Of a stretch of DNA of 64,000 nucleotides, positions 9,717-17,090 are shown one piece after another. Source of the stretch: Pseudomonadota bacterium (GTDB taxonomy: Bacteria > Pseudomonadota > Alphaproteobacteria > Caulobacterales > Caulobacteraceae); NCBI GenBank assembly GCA_018241995.1, contig JAFECT010000004.1:186001-250000 (forward strand), in the 5' to 3' direction. The position numbers and the translations under genes are program-made. A model generated the notes under the pieces. That model was not told the origin of the DNA. It saw only the letters and a program-made list of their open reading frames with translations, and did not search any database. Position 1 is the first letter of the stretch; every line of letters starts with the position of its first letter.

Positions 9717-10715
9717 ATGAGCCACGCCCCCGTCGCCCCCTACCCCGCCCTGCGCTTCCGCCGCCTGCGCCAGGCCGACTGGATCCGCCGCCTCGTACGC
9801 GAGACGGTGCTGACGCCCGCCGACCTGGTCTGGCCGATCGTGATCCATGACGGCGAGGAAGCGCGTATCCCCGTCACCTCCATGCCGGGCGTGGACCGGC
9901 TAAACGTGGTGGAGGCGGTCAAGGCCGCGATGGAAGCCCGCGACCTGGGCATCCCGCTGGTGGCGCTGTTCCCCAACATCGACAGCGCCCGCAAGGACGC
10001 CTTCGGGTCGGAGGCGCTGAACCCGTCGGGCCTGGTCCCGACCGTGGTGCGCGCCATCAAGGACGCCGTGCCCGAGGTCGGGGTGATGTGCGACGTGGCG
10101 CTGGATTGCTACACCGACCACGGCCATGACGGGGTGCTGGTCGACGGGGTGATCCGCAACGACGAGAGCCTGGAGCGCCTGGTCGAGCAGTCCCTGGCCC
10201 AGGCCCGCGCCGGCGCCGACATCGTCGCGCCTTCTGACATGATGGACGGCCGCGTCGGCGTCATCCGTCAGGCCCTGGAGGCGGAAGGCTTCAAGGACAC
10301 CATGATCCTGTCCTACGCCGCCAAGTACGCCTCGGCCTTCTACGGGCCCTATCGTGAGGCGGTGGGCTCGTCCAAGGCGCTGCAGGGCGACAAGAAGACC
10401 TACCAGATGGACCTCGGGAACTCCGAGGAGGCCCTGCGAGAAGTCGCCGCCGACCTGGCGGAGGGCGCGGACATGGTGATGGTGAAGCCGGGCATGCCCT
10501 ATCTGGACATCGTCCAGCGCGTCTCCTCGACCTTCCGCGTGCCGACCTTCGTCTACCAGGTGTCCGGCGAGTACGCGATGATGCGCGCGGCCATGCAGAA
10601 CGGCTGGCTGGAGGAGGAACGCGCGATCCTGGAGACGCTATCGGCCTTCAAGCGCGCGGGCGCTGCCGGGGTGCTCACCTACTTCGCGCCGCAAGCGGCA
10701 AGGCTGCTGGGGTAG
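9717..10715 (+). CDS. hemB: Delta-aminolevulinic acid dehydratase (porphobilinogen synthase)
   Basis: Joins two 5-aminolevulinate molecules into porphobilinogen, the second tetrapyrrole step. It is 332 residues, normal for the family. The two Schiff-base lysines are K203 (SYAAKYASAFYGPYR) and K257 (VMVKPGMPYLD). In the metal-site segment DVALDCYTDHGHDG (126-139), the three zinc cysteines of other HemB proteins are replaced by A128, D130 and D138. It therefore belongs to the zinc-independent, magnesium-using class. It partners hemA at 384-1607. Confidence 0.96.
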   Translation: MSHAPVAPYPALRFRRLRQADWIRRLVRETVLTPADLVWPIVIHDGEEARIPVTSMPGVDRLNVVEAVKAAMEARDLGIPLVALFPNIDSARKDAFGSEALNPSGLVPTVVRAIKDAVPEVGVMCDVALDCYTDHGHDGVLVDGVIRNDESLERLVEQSLAQARAGADIVAPSDMMDGRVGVIRQALEAEGFKDTMILSYAAKYASAFYGPYREAVGSSKALQGDKKTYQMDLGNSEEALREVAADLAEGADMVMVKPGMPYLDIVQRVSSTFRVPTFVYQVSGEYAMMRAAMQNGWLEEERAILETLSAFKRAGAAGVLTYFAPQAARLLG

Positions 10716-10726
10716 CCCCCGGCCGC

Positions 10727-11137
10727 CTACTTCTCCGACAACTTCCAGGTGACCATCATTCGCACATGACGGCCTGCCGTCGGCTGACCGTCTTCGTCCG
10801 CCGGCTTAACGCGCGCATAGGCTGCCAAGCGCAAGCCGGCTTGCCCGAAGCCGAGCCCCTCCGGCCTCTCGCCCACAGCTGTGCACCCCTTTAGAGCGCC
10901 GTCGGTCGTAACCATGCACTCGACGACGGACCGCCCCTCGATCCCACGCTCCTTCGCATCGGGCGGGTAGAAGCGCATGAGAGGAGGAATCGAATCTGTG
11001 ACCCAGACAGGGTGAGCGATCAGATCCGCAGGCGGTGGAGCGGCGGGCGCTGACATCGGAGCGAAGAACACCGCAGCCGCAATCAGCGTTGCTTTCACCG
11101 ACCTTCCGGACACGCAGCCAGATTCCAAGCGTCTCAT
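10727..11137 (-). CDS. Small exported TonB-C-like protein (copy 1)
   Basis: The ATG at 11137 has GGAG 7 nt upstream and gives 136 residues. The upstream GTG at 11152 has no such site. A signal peptide ends near APMSAPA. The rest resembles a stand-alone TonB C-terminal fold: RFYPPDAKERGIEGRSVVEC, then GALKGCTAV, and a final MVTWKL strand. Two conserved cysteines (VEC and KGC) recur in the neighbouring paralogue and may form a disulphide. There is no proline-rich spanner or retained anchor, so it is not a classical TonB. It converges on hemB with 11 nt between. Confidence 0.72.
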   Translation of the reverse strand: MRRLESGCVSGRSVKATLIAAAVFFAPMSAPAAPPPADLIAHPVWVTDSIPPLMRFYPPDAKERGIEGRSVVECMVTTDGALKGCTAVGERPEGLGFGQAGLRLAAYARVKPADEDGQPTAGRHVRMMVTWKLSEK

Positions 11138-11163
11138 CGCGTCGCTCCGCACGTCGTCGAGCT

Positions 11164-11580
11164 TCAGCCCGGACTCACCCAGCGCATCTTCAGCGGGATC
11201 ACCGTGTCGCTCGGCAAGGCCGCGGCATAGGCGGCCTTCAGGCGGAACTTGTGCGCGATCTTCAAGGTCGCGGCGCCGAACTTCCCGCCCGCCGGCTCCT
11301 CGGATCGCACTGTGCAGTCGGTCAGGACGCCCTTAGGGTTGGTCTTGCAGCGCAGTTCGACGCGGCCACTGATGTGCTTGTCGCGCGCGTCGGTCGGGTA
11401 ATAGTCCATGATGTCGGCGCCGCTGGGCGTCGAGAGCCATGCATCCTCAGGCGGTGACTTGGGTTCGTCGTCGGCCCGCGCCGCCGCGAGGCCTACCGTG
11501 CCAACGGCCAGCAGGCCCGCCAGCGCTATCGCGGCTTGCGTCGGTCTTCCAGCCGCGCGGCCAAACTTGAAGTGTCCCAT
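11164..11580 (-). CDS. Small exported TonB-C-like protein (copy 2)
   Basis: Paralogue of the gene 26 nt downstream. The ATG at 11580 follows a GGGGGGAG ribosome site. The protein has 138 residues: a basic leader, a hydrophobic core (AAIALAGLLAVGTVGLAAA) and cleavage near ARADD. The mature part has the same layout: DYYPTDARDKHISGRVELRC, then GVLTDCTV, and a last MRWV strand. Its first 55 nt overlap the 3' end of the upstream dehydrogenase gene in another frame. Role unknown, probably periplasmic. Confidence 0.72.
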   Translation of the reverse strand: MGHFKFGRAAGRPTQAAIALAGLLAVGTVGLAAARADDEPKSPPEDAWLSTPSGADIMDYYPTDARDKHISGRVELRCKTNPKGVLTDCTVRSEEPAGGKFGAATLKIAHKFRLKAAYAAALPSDTVIPLKMRWVSPG

Positions 11581-12395
11581 CGTCTCCCCCCGAGCGTCTG
11601 CACCTCAGAGTAGAACTGATCCACCAGCGCTGTCACCGCCAAATGCGCGCCGTTGGCTCGCGCCTCATCCAGCACCAGGCCCAGGTCCTTGCGCATCCAG
11701 TCGACCGCGAAGCCGAAGTCGAACCTGTTGTCGGTCATGGGTTTCCAGCGGTTGTCCATCTGCCAGGACTGGGCCGCGCCCTTGGAGATGGCGGCATAGA
11801 CCGTCTCGGGGTCCAGGCCCGAGCACTTCACGAAGTGGTTGGCCTCCGCCAAGCCCTGGATCAGGCCCGCCAAGCAGATCTGGTTGACCATCTTGGTCAA
11901 CTGGCCGGCTCCCGAGGGGCCCATGTGGGTCACGGCCTTGGAATAGGCGCGCAGCACCGGCTCGACCCGATCGAAGGCGGCCTTGTCGCCGCCGGCCATG
12001 ACCGTCAGCTGGCCGTTCTCGGCGCCCGCCTGGCCGCCCGAGACCGGGGCATCGACGAAGGCCCGGCCGATCCCGGCGCAGAACTCCGCCATCTCGCGCG
12101 CCACGTGGGCGGAAGCCGTGGTGTGGTCCACGATCACCGCGCCCTCGGCGGTGGCGGCGGCCGCCTCGGTCACCACCTGGCGCACATCGTCGTCGTTGCC
12201 GACGCAGAGCACGAACAGCTCCGCGCCCTTGACCGCCTCGACCAGGCTGGCCGACCAGCCGCCGCCGTTGGCCTTGGCCCAGGCTTCCGCCTTCTCCGGC
12301 GAGCGGTTGAACACCGTGACCTCATGGCCCGCGGCCTTCAGGTGGCGCGCCATCGGGGCGCCCATCACGCCCATGCCGGCGAAAGCGATCTTCAT
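11526..12395 (-). CDS. NAD(P)-dependent beta-hydroxyacid dehydrogenase
   Basis: A 289-residue oxidoreductase of the 3-hydroxyisobutyrate dehydrogenase/tartronate semialdehyde reductase group. The ATG at 12395 has AAGGGG 6 nt upstream. GMGVMGAPMA is the nucleotide loop, DAPVSGGQAG (115-124) the substrate motif, and K168 in GAGQLTKMVNQ the catalytic lysine. It is clearly different from the mmsB-like copy at 1748, and its substrate is unknown. Its tail runs 55 nt into the next gene in a different frame; a shorter ancestral C-terminus extended by loss of a stop is possible. Confidence 0.85.
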   Translation of the reverse strand: MKIAFAGMGVMGAPMARHLKAAGHEVTVFNRSPEKAEAWAKANGGGWSASLVEAVKGAELFVLCVGNDDDVRQVVTEAAAATAEGAVIVDHTTASAHVAREMAEFCAGIGRAFVDAPVSGGQAGAENGQLTVMAGGDKAAFDRVEPVLRAYSKAVTHMGPSGAGQLTKMVNQICLAGLIQGLAEANHFVKCSGLDPETVYAAISKGAAQSWQMDNRWKPMTDNRFDFGFAVDWMRKDLGLVLDEARANGAHLAVTALVDQFYSEVQTLGGRRWDTSSLAARLEDRRKPR

Positions 12396-12406
12396 CGGTA
12401 GCCCCT

Positions 12407-12889
12407 TCAGACGGAATTGGATCCGGCGCGGCCGTATTGCCCCCGGAAGAACAGCAAGCCCTCGCCGTCGCGGCTGTCGAAGGCGGTCACCTCGCCCACG
12501 ATGACCAGGTGGTCGCCCAGCGTGATCCGCTCGCGGGTCTCGCACTCCAGGTGGGTCAGGGCGCCCTTCAGCCTCGGCGCGCCGGACTGGCCTCGGTCGA
12601 GCTCGCCATGCTCCAGCCGACAGGCGCCCCAGGCGAAGCGTTCCGAATGCTGGCGATCCTCGGCGGCCAGCACATTAACGACGAAGCGCGGGGCGTCGGC
12701 GAAGGCGTGATGGCGGTCGGACTTCTCGTCCAGGCACCACAGCACCAGGGGCGGATCGAGCGAGACGGAGGTGAAGGAATTGACCGTCAGGCCCAGCGGT
12801 CCCTGGCTGTCCTCGGCCGTGATCACAGCAACGCCGGTGGCGAAGGCGCCCAGCGCGCGGCGATAGAGAACGGAAGGATCGGCGTCCAC
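12407..12889 (-). CDS. Flavin reductase-like FMN-binding protein
   Basis: A 160-residue protein of the flavin reductase-like domain family. It supplies reduced flavin to a monooxygenase or acts on its own. It starts at a GTG at 12889 with GGGAG 5 nt upstream. Signatures are FATGVAVITAED near the start, GLTVNSFTSVSLDPPLVLWCL for flavin binding, and DHLVIVGEVTAF near the end. No oxygenase partner is adjacent. It lies 11 nt upstream of the dehydrogenase gene and is probably co-transcribed. Confidence 0.85.
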   Translation of the reverse strand: MDADPSVLYRRALGAFATGVAVITAEDSQGPLGLTVNSFTSVSLDPPLVLWCLDEKSDRHHAFADAPRFVVNVLAAEDRQHSERFAWGACRLEHGELDRGQSGAPRLKGALTHLECETRERITLGDHLVIVGEVTAFDSRDGEGLLFFRGQYGRAGSNSV

Positions 12890-13014
12890 GGGAACTCCCT
12901 TGTGAAAGCCCCGATAGCGCGCGTCGCTGGCCGTGGGAAGCGCCGTTCCCGCAACCCGGCCTTAACCTTGATGGACGATGGTCCCACTGTCAGTTCGCGG
13001 GGGTTTTCCGTCTC

Positions 13015-13899
13015 ATGGCGCTCAACGAAGCCGTGGTCGTGATCAAGAAGGTCAAGAAGGTGGTCGGGGGCGGCCACCACGGCGGCGCGTGGAAGGTGGC
13101 CTACGCCGACTTCGTGACCGCGATGATGGCTTTCTTCCTGCTGATGTGGCTGATCAATACGACCAGCCCCGAACAGAAGCGCGGCATCGCCGACTATTTC
13201 GCCCCCGCCAGCGTGTCGGAAAGCACCTCCGGCTCCGGCGGCATCCTGGGCGGCACCTCGCTCGGCGAAAAGGGCAACAAGAGCCAGGGCTCGCAGTCGG
13301 TGATCCAGAACCTGGCGCCGGACGCGCCCGACACCAAGAACACCGGCCAGAACTCCAAGACCGCCGCCACCGACGACGCGGAAAAGCAGGCCAAGGCCAA
13401 GGCGGAGGAAGCCGCCTTCCAGAGCGCGGCGGAATCCCTGCGTCAGGCCATGCAGGACATGCCGGAACTGTCCGAGCTGTCGAAACAGATCATCATCGAC
13501 CAGACGCCCGAGGGCCTGCGCATCCAGCTGGTCGACCAGGAGGGCCGCTCGATGTTCGAGCCGAACTCCACCAAGCCGAACGAGCGCGCCAAGCTGTTGC
13601 TGCGCGCCGTCTCCAAGGTGATCAACAAGCTGCCGAACCGGATCACCATCACCGGTCACACCTCGGCCACGCCGGGCGCCAAGCACGAAGCCGACTGGCA
13701 ACTCAGCTCGGCCCGCGCCGACGCCTCGCGCCAGATCATCCAGGGCACGGGCGTGGATCCGGACCGCATCTACCAGGTCTCGGGCAAGGCGGCGTCCGAA
13801 CCGCTCTATCCGGACGATCCCACCCTGCCGGGCAACCGCCGGATCGCCATCGTACTGTTGCGCGAAGCACCCGTTCTGCCCTCGGACTCGAGCTTGTGA
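13015..13899 (+). CDS. motB: Flagellar motor stator protein MotB
   Basis: Stator subunit that anchors the motor to peptidoglycan and carries the ion-translocating aspartate. It is 294 residues. A basic N-terminus leads into AWKVAYADFVTAMMAFFLLMWLI, where D32 is the proton-binding residue at the same position as in E. coli MotB. A Gly/Ser/Lys-rich linker (about 60-140) is followed by an OmpA-like peptidoglycan-binding domain (ITITGHTSATPG, LSSARADA) at about 150-285. motA is not in the window, so the pair is split. Confidence 0.94.
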   Translation: MALNEAVVVIKKVKKVVGGGHHGGAWKVAYADFVTAMMAFFLLMWLINTTSPEQKRGIADYFAPASVSESTSGSGGILGGTSLGEKGNKSQGSQSVIQNLAPDAPDTKNTGQNSKTAATDDAEKQAKAKAEEAAFQSAAESLRQAMQDMPELSELSKQIIIDQTPEGLRIQLVDQEGRSMFEPNSTKPNERAKLLLRAVSKVINKLPNRITITGHTSATPGAKHEADWQLSSARADASRQIIQGTGVDPDRIYQVSGKAASEPLYPDDPTLPGNRRIAIVLLREAPVLPSDSSL

Positions 13900-13927
13900 A
13901 GCCGAACCGGCTTGCGGGCGTTGAGTT

Positions 13928-13955
13928 CGTAGGTCCTAATCGGGCCTACGCTTTT
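13928..13955 (+). terminator. Probable motB terminator
   Basis: CGTAGGTC (13928-13935) pairs with GGCCTACG (13943-13950), with one G-T pair and a 7-nt loop, followed by CTTTT. It starts 29 nt after the motB stop. The next gene starts at 13970 and would then need its own promoter or read-through. Confidence 0.5.
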
Positions 13956-13969
13956 CGACGGCGCGGCCA

Positions 13970-14731
13970 GTGACCCAGCATTTCTCGACCCGTCAGCTCC
14001 GGTTCTTCCTCACCGCCCCGTCGCCGTGCCCCTATCTGCCTGATCGCGACGAGCGGAAAGTCTTCGCCCACCTGCCCCTGTCGGACGGCGCCCAGGTCAA
14101 CGACACCCTGACCCAGGTGGGCTTCCGGCGCTCGCAGAACATCGCCTATCGCCCCGCCTGCGAGGCCTGCGACGCCTGTGTCTCCGCCCGCATTCCCGTG
14201 GGCCTGTACGCCTTCTCCCGCTCCGAGCGCCGGGTGCTGGACCGCAACGCCGGCCTGACGCGGCACCTGGTCGAGGCCGAGGCGACCATGGAGCAGTTCG
14301 ACCTGCTGCGCCGCTATCTGATGGCGCGCCACGCCGAGGGCGGGATGAGCGACATGACCTGGCCCGACTATGTGGCCATGGTCGAGGATACGGCCGTCCG
14401 CACGCACCTGATCGAATACCGCGGCCCGTCGCAGGACGGCGGCCCCGGCGACCTGATCGCCTGCGCCCTGGTGGACCTGCTCTCGGACGGCCTGTCGCTG
14501 GTCTACAGCTTTTATGACCCGGAGCAGTCCAAGGCGAGCCTGGGGTCGTTCGTGATCCTGGACCACATCGTCCAGGCCGACATCGCCAACCTGCCCTACG
14601 TTTACCTGGGCTATTGGGTCCAGGGCAGCGAGAAGATGGACTACAAGGCCAAGTTCAGGCCGCTTGAGGTGCTGAGGCCCTCCGGTTGGGCGCCGCTCCA
14701 AGACGATGCGGCCGGGGCGCTGAAGCGCTGA
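13970..14731 (+). CDS. bpt: Leucyl/arginyl-tRNA--protein transferase
   Basis: Transfers an amino acid from aminoacyl-tRNA to N-terminal destabilising residues for the N-end-rule degradation pathway. In bacteria with this eukaryote-like ATE fold the enzyme (Bpt) transfers leucine. It starts at a GTG at 13970 and has 253 residues. The cysteine-rich segment PACEACDACVSARIP and the early PCPYLPDRDERKVF are family signatures. YVYLGYWVQGSEKMDYKAKF near the C-terminus is the aminoacyl-transferase motif. It is convergent with the M48 protease gene. Confidence 0.93.
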   Translation: MTQHFSTRQLRFFLTAPSPCPYLPDRDERKVFAHLPLSDGAQVNDTLTQVGFRRSQNIAYRPACEACDACVSARIPVGLYAFSRSERRVLDRNAGLTRHLVEAEATMEQFDLLRRYLMARHAEGGMSDMTWPDYVAMVEDTAVRTHLIEYRGPSQDGGPGDLIACALVDLLSDGLSLVYSFYDPEQSKASLGSFVILDHIVQADIANLPYVYLGYWVQGSEKMDYKAKFRPLEVLRPSGWAPLQDDAAGALKR

Positions 14732-14736
14732 CTTCA

Positions 14737-14764
14737 CTCCTCCCCTCGTCTCACGAGGGAGGAG
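14737..14764. repeat. Single hairpin unit, likely two-way terminator
   Basis: CTCCTCCCCTCG (14737-14748) and CGAGGGAGGAG (14754-14764) form an 11-bp stem with one bulged C. It lies exactly between two convergent genes (stops at 14731 and 14773). The arms match those at the ends of the composite element at 2735-2891, so it belongs to the same repeat family. A bidirectional terminator role is inferred. Confidence 0.65.
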
Positions 14765-14772
14765 TAAGAGCG

Positions 14773-15873
14773 CTAGCCCCAGGGACCCTTCGATGTTGGC
14801 GGAACCGCCGTTCCACTGAGGAACGTTGCCGTTTGCGGCACAGCGGTGCCGCTGGCCGGAGCCTGAGGCATCACCGGATCGAACCCCTGCGCCTGCCAGT
14901 CCGGCAACCTGCCGTGGGCATATTTCACCAGGGCGTCCACGCGCTTCTGGATCGGCGGATGGGTGTCCTGGAAGCCGGCGAAGCCCCGCTCGTGGTTGTC
15001 GATGAACATGGCCTGGATGTCGTCGGGCGCATGGATGTCGGAGTGCCCGGAAATCTTCAGCAGGGCCGAGATCATCGCGTCCGGGTTCTTGGTCAGCTCC
15101 ACCGCGCCGGCGTCGGCCAGGTACTCGCGCCGGCGCGAGATGGCGAAGCGGATGGCGATGGCCAGGACATAGCCCAAAGCCGCCGCGCCGAAGCCGATCA
15201 GCATAAGGGCGCCGGCCCCGCCCCCGCCGCCCTCGCTGCGCGAACGGCTCGAGCCCCGGCCGCCGGAATAGAACATCATCCGCGCGATCATCTCGGCCAG
15301 CAGGGTGATGATCCCGGCGAAGATGGCGGCGATCACCATCACCCGGCTGTCGCGGTTGATCACATGGGTCAGCTCGTGCGCCAGCACGGCCTCGAGCTCG
15401 TCCTTGGTCAGCACCTGCATCAGGCCGCGGGTGACCGTGACCACCGCGCGCTTGTCCGACAGGCCAGACGCCCAGGCGTTGCGGGCGTCGGTCTCGACGA
15501 TGCGCAGGTCCGGCATGGTCAGGCCGCGCGAGATGCACAGGTTCTCGAGCAGGTTCCATAGCTCCGGCTCCTCGGTGCGTGAGACCTTGTGGGCGCCGGT
15601 GGTGAAATCGATGATCGACTGGTAGCCGAAGAACGCCACAGCGTACCATCCACCCGACGCCAGCAGCGCCAGCGGCGCGCTGCCGATCAGCCACTGGGCC
15701 GAGATCGCCGCGTCGCGCGCCACATAGCCGGTATGGGGCAGATAGCCCGCCCCCATCAGGCCGAGCTGTCCCGCCCACAGCAGGCCGATCAGCAGCACCG
15801 GGAACCCGGCCAGCAGTAGGGCTGAGCGGAAATTGTTGTTCCAGATGTAGGTCTTGAGGCCGACGGCCTGCAC
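14773..15873 (-). CDS. M48 family (HtpX-like) membrane metallopeptidase
   Basis: Zinc-dependent inner-membrane protease of the HtpX/Ste24 type. It has 366 residues from a GTG at 15873, since no ATG is available before residue 40. HELTH at 166-170 is the zinc site, and REYLADAGAVELT supplies the third ligand (Glu). Hydrophobic segments lie at about 18-38, 60-85, 180-200 and 225-245, with a Ser/Arg/Gly-rich loop (SGGRGSSRSRSEGGGGG) between the last two. It follows lemA by 6 nt, a recurrent pairing. It probably acts in quality control of membrane proteins. Confidence 0.92.
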   Translation of the reverse strand: MQAVGLKTYIWNNNFRSALLLAGFPVLLIGLLWAGQLGLMGAGYLPHTGYVARDAAISAQWLIGSAPLALLASGGWYAVAFFGYQSIIDFTTGAHKVSRTEEPELWNLLENLCISRGLTMPDLRIVETDARNAWASGLSDKRAVVTVTRGLMQVLTKDELEAVLAHELTHVINRDSRVMVIAAIFAGIITLLAEMIARMMFYSGGRGSSRSRSEGGGGGAGALMLIGFGAAALGYVLAIAIRFAISRRREYLADAGAVELTKNPDAMISALLKISGHSDIHAPDDIQAMFIDNHERGFAGFQDTHPPIQKRVDALVKYAHGRLPDWQAQGFDPVMPQAPASGTAVPQTATFLSGTAVPPTSKGPWG

Positions 15874-15879
15874 GGCGGT

Positions 15880-16455
15880 TTAAGTCCCGAACTTGACCTG
15901 GGGAGCGCCGGCGTTGAGCGTCGCGCGCTCGTCGGAGCCCACGTCGAAGAACGGCCGGTCCTGTGGATAGCCGAACATTCCGGCGAACAGCACGGTCGGG
16001 AACTGCCGGCGCGCGGCGTTGAATTCCCCGATCGAGTTGTTGAAGAACCGGCGCGAGGCGGCGAGCTTGTTCTCGATGTCGCCCAGCTCGTTCTGCAGCT
16101 GCATGAAGTTCTGGTTGGCCTTCAGGTCCGGATAGGCCTCCGACACGGCAAACAGCTGGCGCAGCGCCCCGGTCAGCATGGATTCGGTCTGCACCTTCTG
16201 GTCCACCGTGGTGGCCGCCGCAGCGCCGTTGCGCGCGGCGATGACCGCCTCCAGCGTGCCGCGCTCGTGGCCGGCGTAGCCCTTCACGGTCTCGACCAGG
16301 TTCGGGATCAGGTCCTGGCGCTGCTTCAGCTGCACGTCGATGTCGGCGAAGGCCTGGTTGGAAGCCTGGTTCAGCCCCACCAGGCGATTGTAGCCGCCGA
16401 CCGCGACCAAAAGGATCAGGGCCAGGACGACAACGATGACGATGCCGGCGATCAT
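15880..16455 (-). CDS. lemA: LemA family protein
   Basis: A 191-residue protein with one N-terminal membrane segment (MIAGIVIVVVLALILLVAV) followed by a helical domain facing away from the cytoplasm. NRLVGLNQASNQAFADIDVQ, then KQRQDLIPNLVETVKGYAGH, is the LemA signature, and FPTVLFAGMFGY lies near the end. The ATG at 16455 is chosen because the membrane helix begins there; upstream residues look non-coding. Its function is not well defined, but it sits immediately upstream of the M48 protease and probably works with it. Confidence 0.92.
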   Translation of the reverse strand: MIAGIVIVVVLALILLVAVGGYNRLVGLNQASNQAFADIDVQLKQRQDLIPNLVETVKGYAGHERGTLEAVIAARNGAAAATTVDQKVQTESMLTGALRQLFAVSEAYPDLKANQNFMQLQNELGDIENKLAASRRFFNNSIGEFNAARRQFPTVLFAGMFGYPQDRPFFDVGSDERATLNAGAPQVKFGT

Positions 16456-16516
16456 GAGAGGTGTCCCCTTCGTGTGACCTAGAGGTATGTGCGCCGGCGC
16501 CGGCGCACAAGCGGGT

Positions 16517-17086
16517 TCAGGAGGCGGCCTTGGCGCGGGTCGATTGGATGAGATTGAAGACACGCTCGGCATGCTCGATGCGCAGGAACTCCGTACCCGC
16601 ATCCGACGGCGTCCAGCCGGCCGTATTGTGCGCGACACCCCACTTCATGAAGGGAAACGACGGATCAGTCCCGAATGCGATCGTGCCCCGCGCGCCATCG
16701 CGCCCGCCCGACAGCCGCACCTGTGTCGCCGGCGTCAGATCAATAGCGGTCAGCTTGTCGCCCCTCAGGATCAAAGCGCGGCGGCCGGTCACGCCATAAA
16801 CCATGCGCGAACGCTTCCACGCGTCATGGAAGAAACGCCCGGCCATGATGTACAGGCCTGCGATCACAAACGGCACGCCCCACAGCACGAAGAAGATCGG
16901 CCGCTCGTCGCCGATCAGGACCGTCGTCTCCCAGGCGATGGCGAAGCCGCCCCAGACCAGGCTGAAGGGGACCAGGAGAAGATCGCGCGGCGTGAGCATG
17001 AAGCCTTGAGCCGGCCGCCCCCACCACAGCAGGCCTTCGCCCGACTGCAGATAGGGCCGCAGAGCTGTGCTCTCGCTCACGTCCAT
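16517..17086 (-). CDS. Membrane protein with PH-like domain
   Basis: A 189-residue protein. An N-terminal segment (LRPYLQSGEGLLWWGRPAQG) precedes two hydrophobic helices at about 35-52 and 65-85. A soluble C-terminal region begins YGVTGRRALILRGDKLTAIDL, the pattern of bacterial PH-like domains. Function unknown. It starts 4 nt after parC ends on the same strand and lies upstream of lemA. Confidence 0.7.
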   Translation of the reverse strand: MDVSESTALRPYLQSGEGLLWWGRPAQGFMLTPRDLLLVPFSLVWGGFAIAWETTVLIGDERPIFFVLWGVPFVIAGLYIMAGRFFHDAWKRSRMVYGVTGRRALILRGDKLTAIDLTPATQVRLSGGRDGARGTIAFGTDPSFPFMKWGVAHNTAGWTPSDAGTEFLRIEHAERVFNLIQSTRAKAAS

Positions 17087-17090
17087 GGGA

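Noticed and set aside
13899..13913. AAGCCG-AAC-CGGCTT hairpin after motB as terminator
   Set aside because: It has no T tract; the hairpin at 13928-13955 with CTTTT is the better candidate.
13946..16510. Long minus-strand frame across bpt, M48 and lemA
   Set aside because: It crosses three genes on two strands, all with clear family signatures in other frames.
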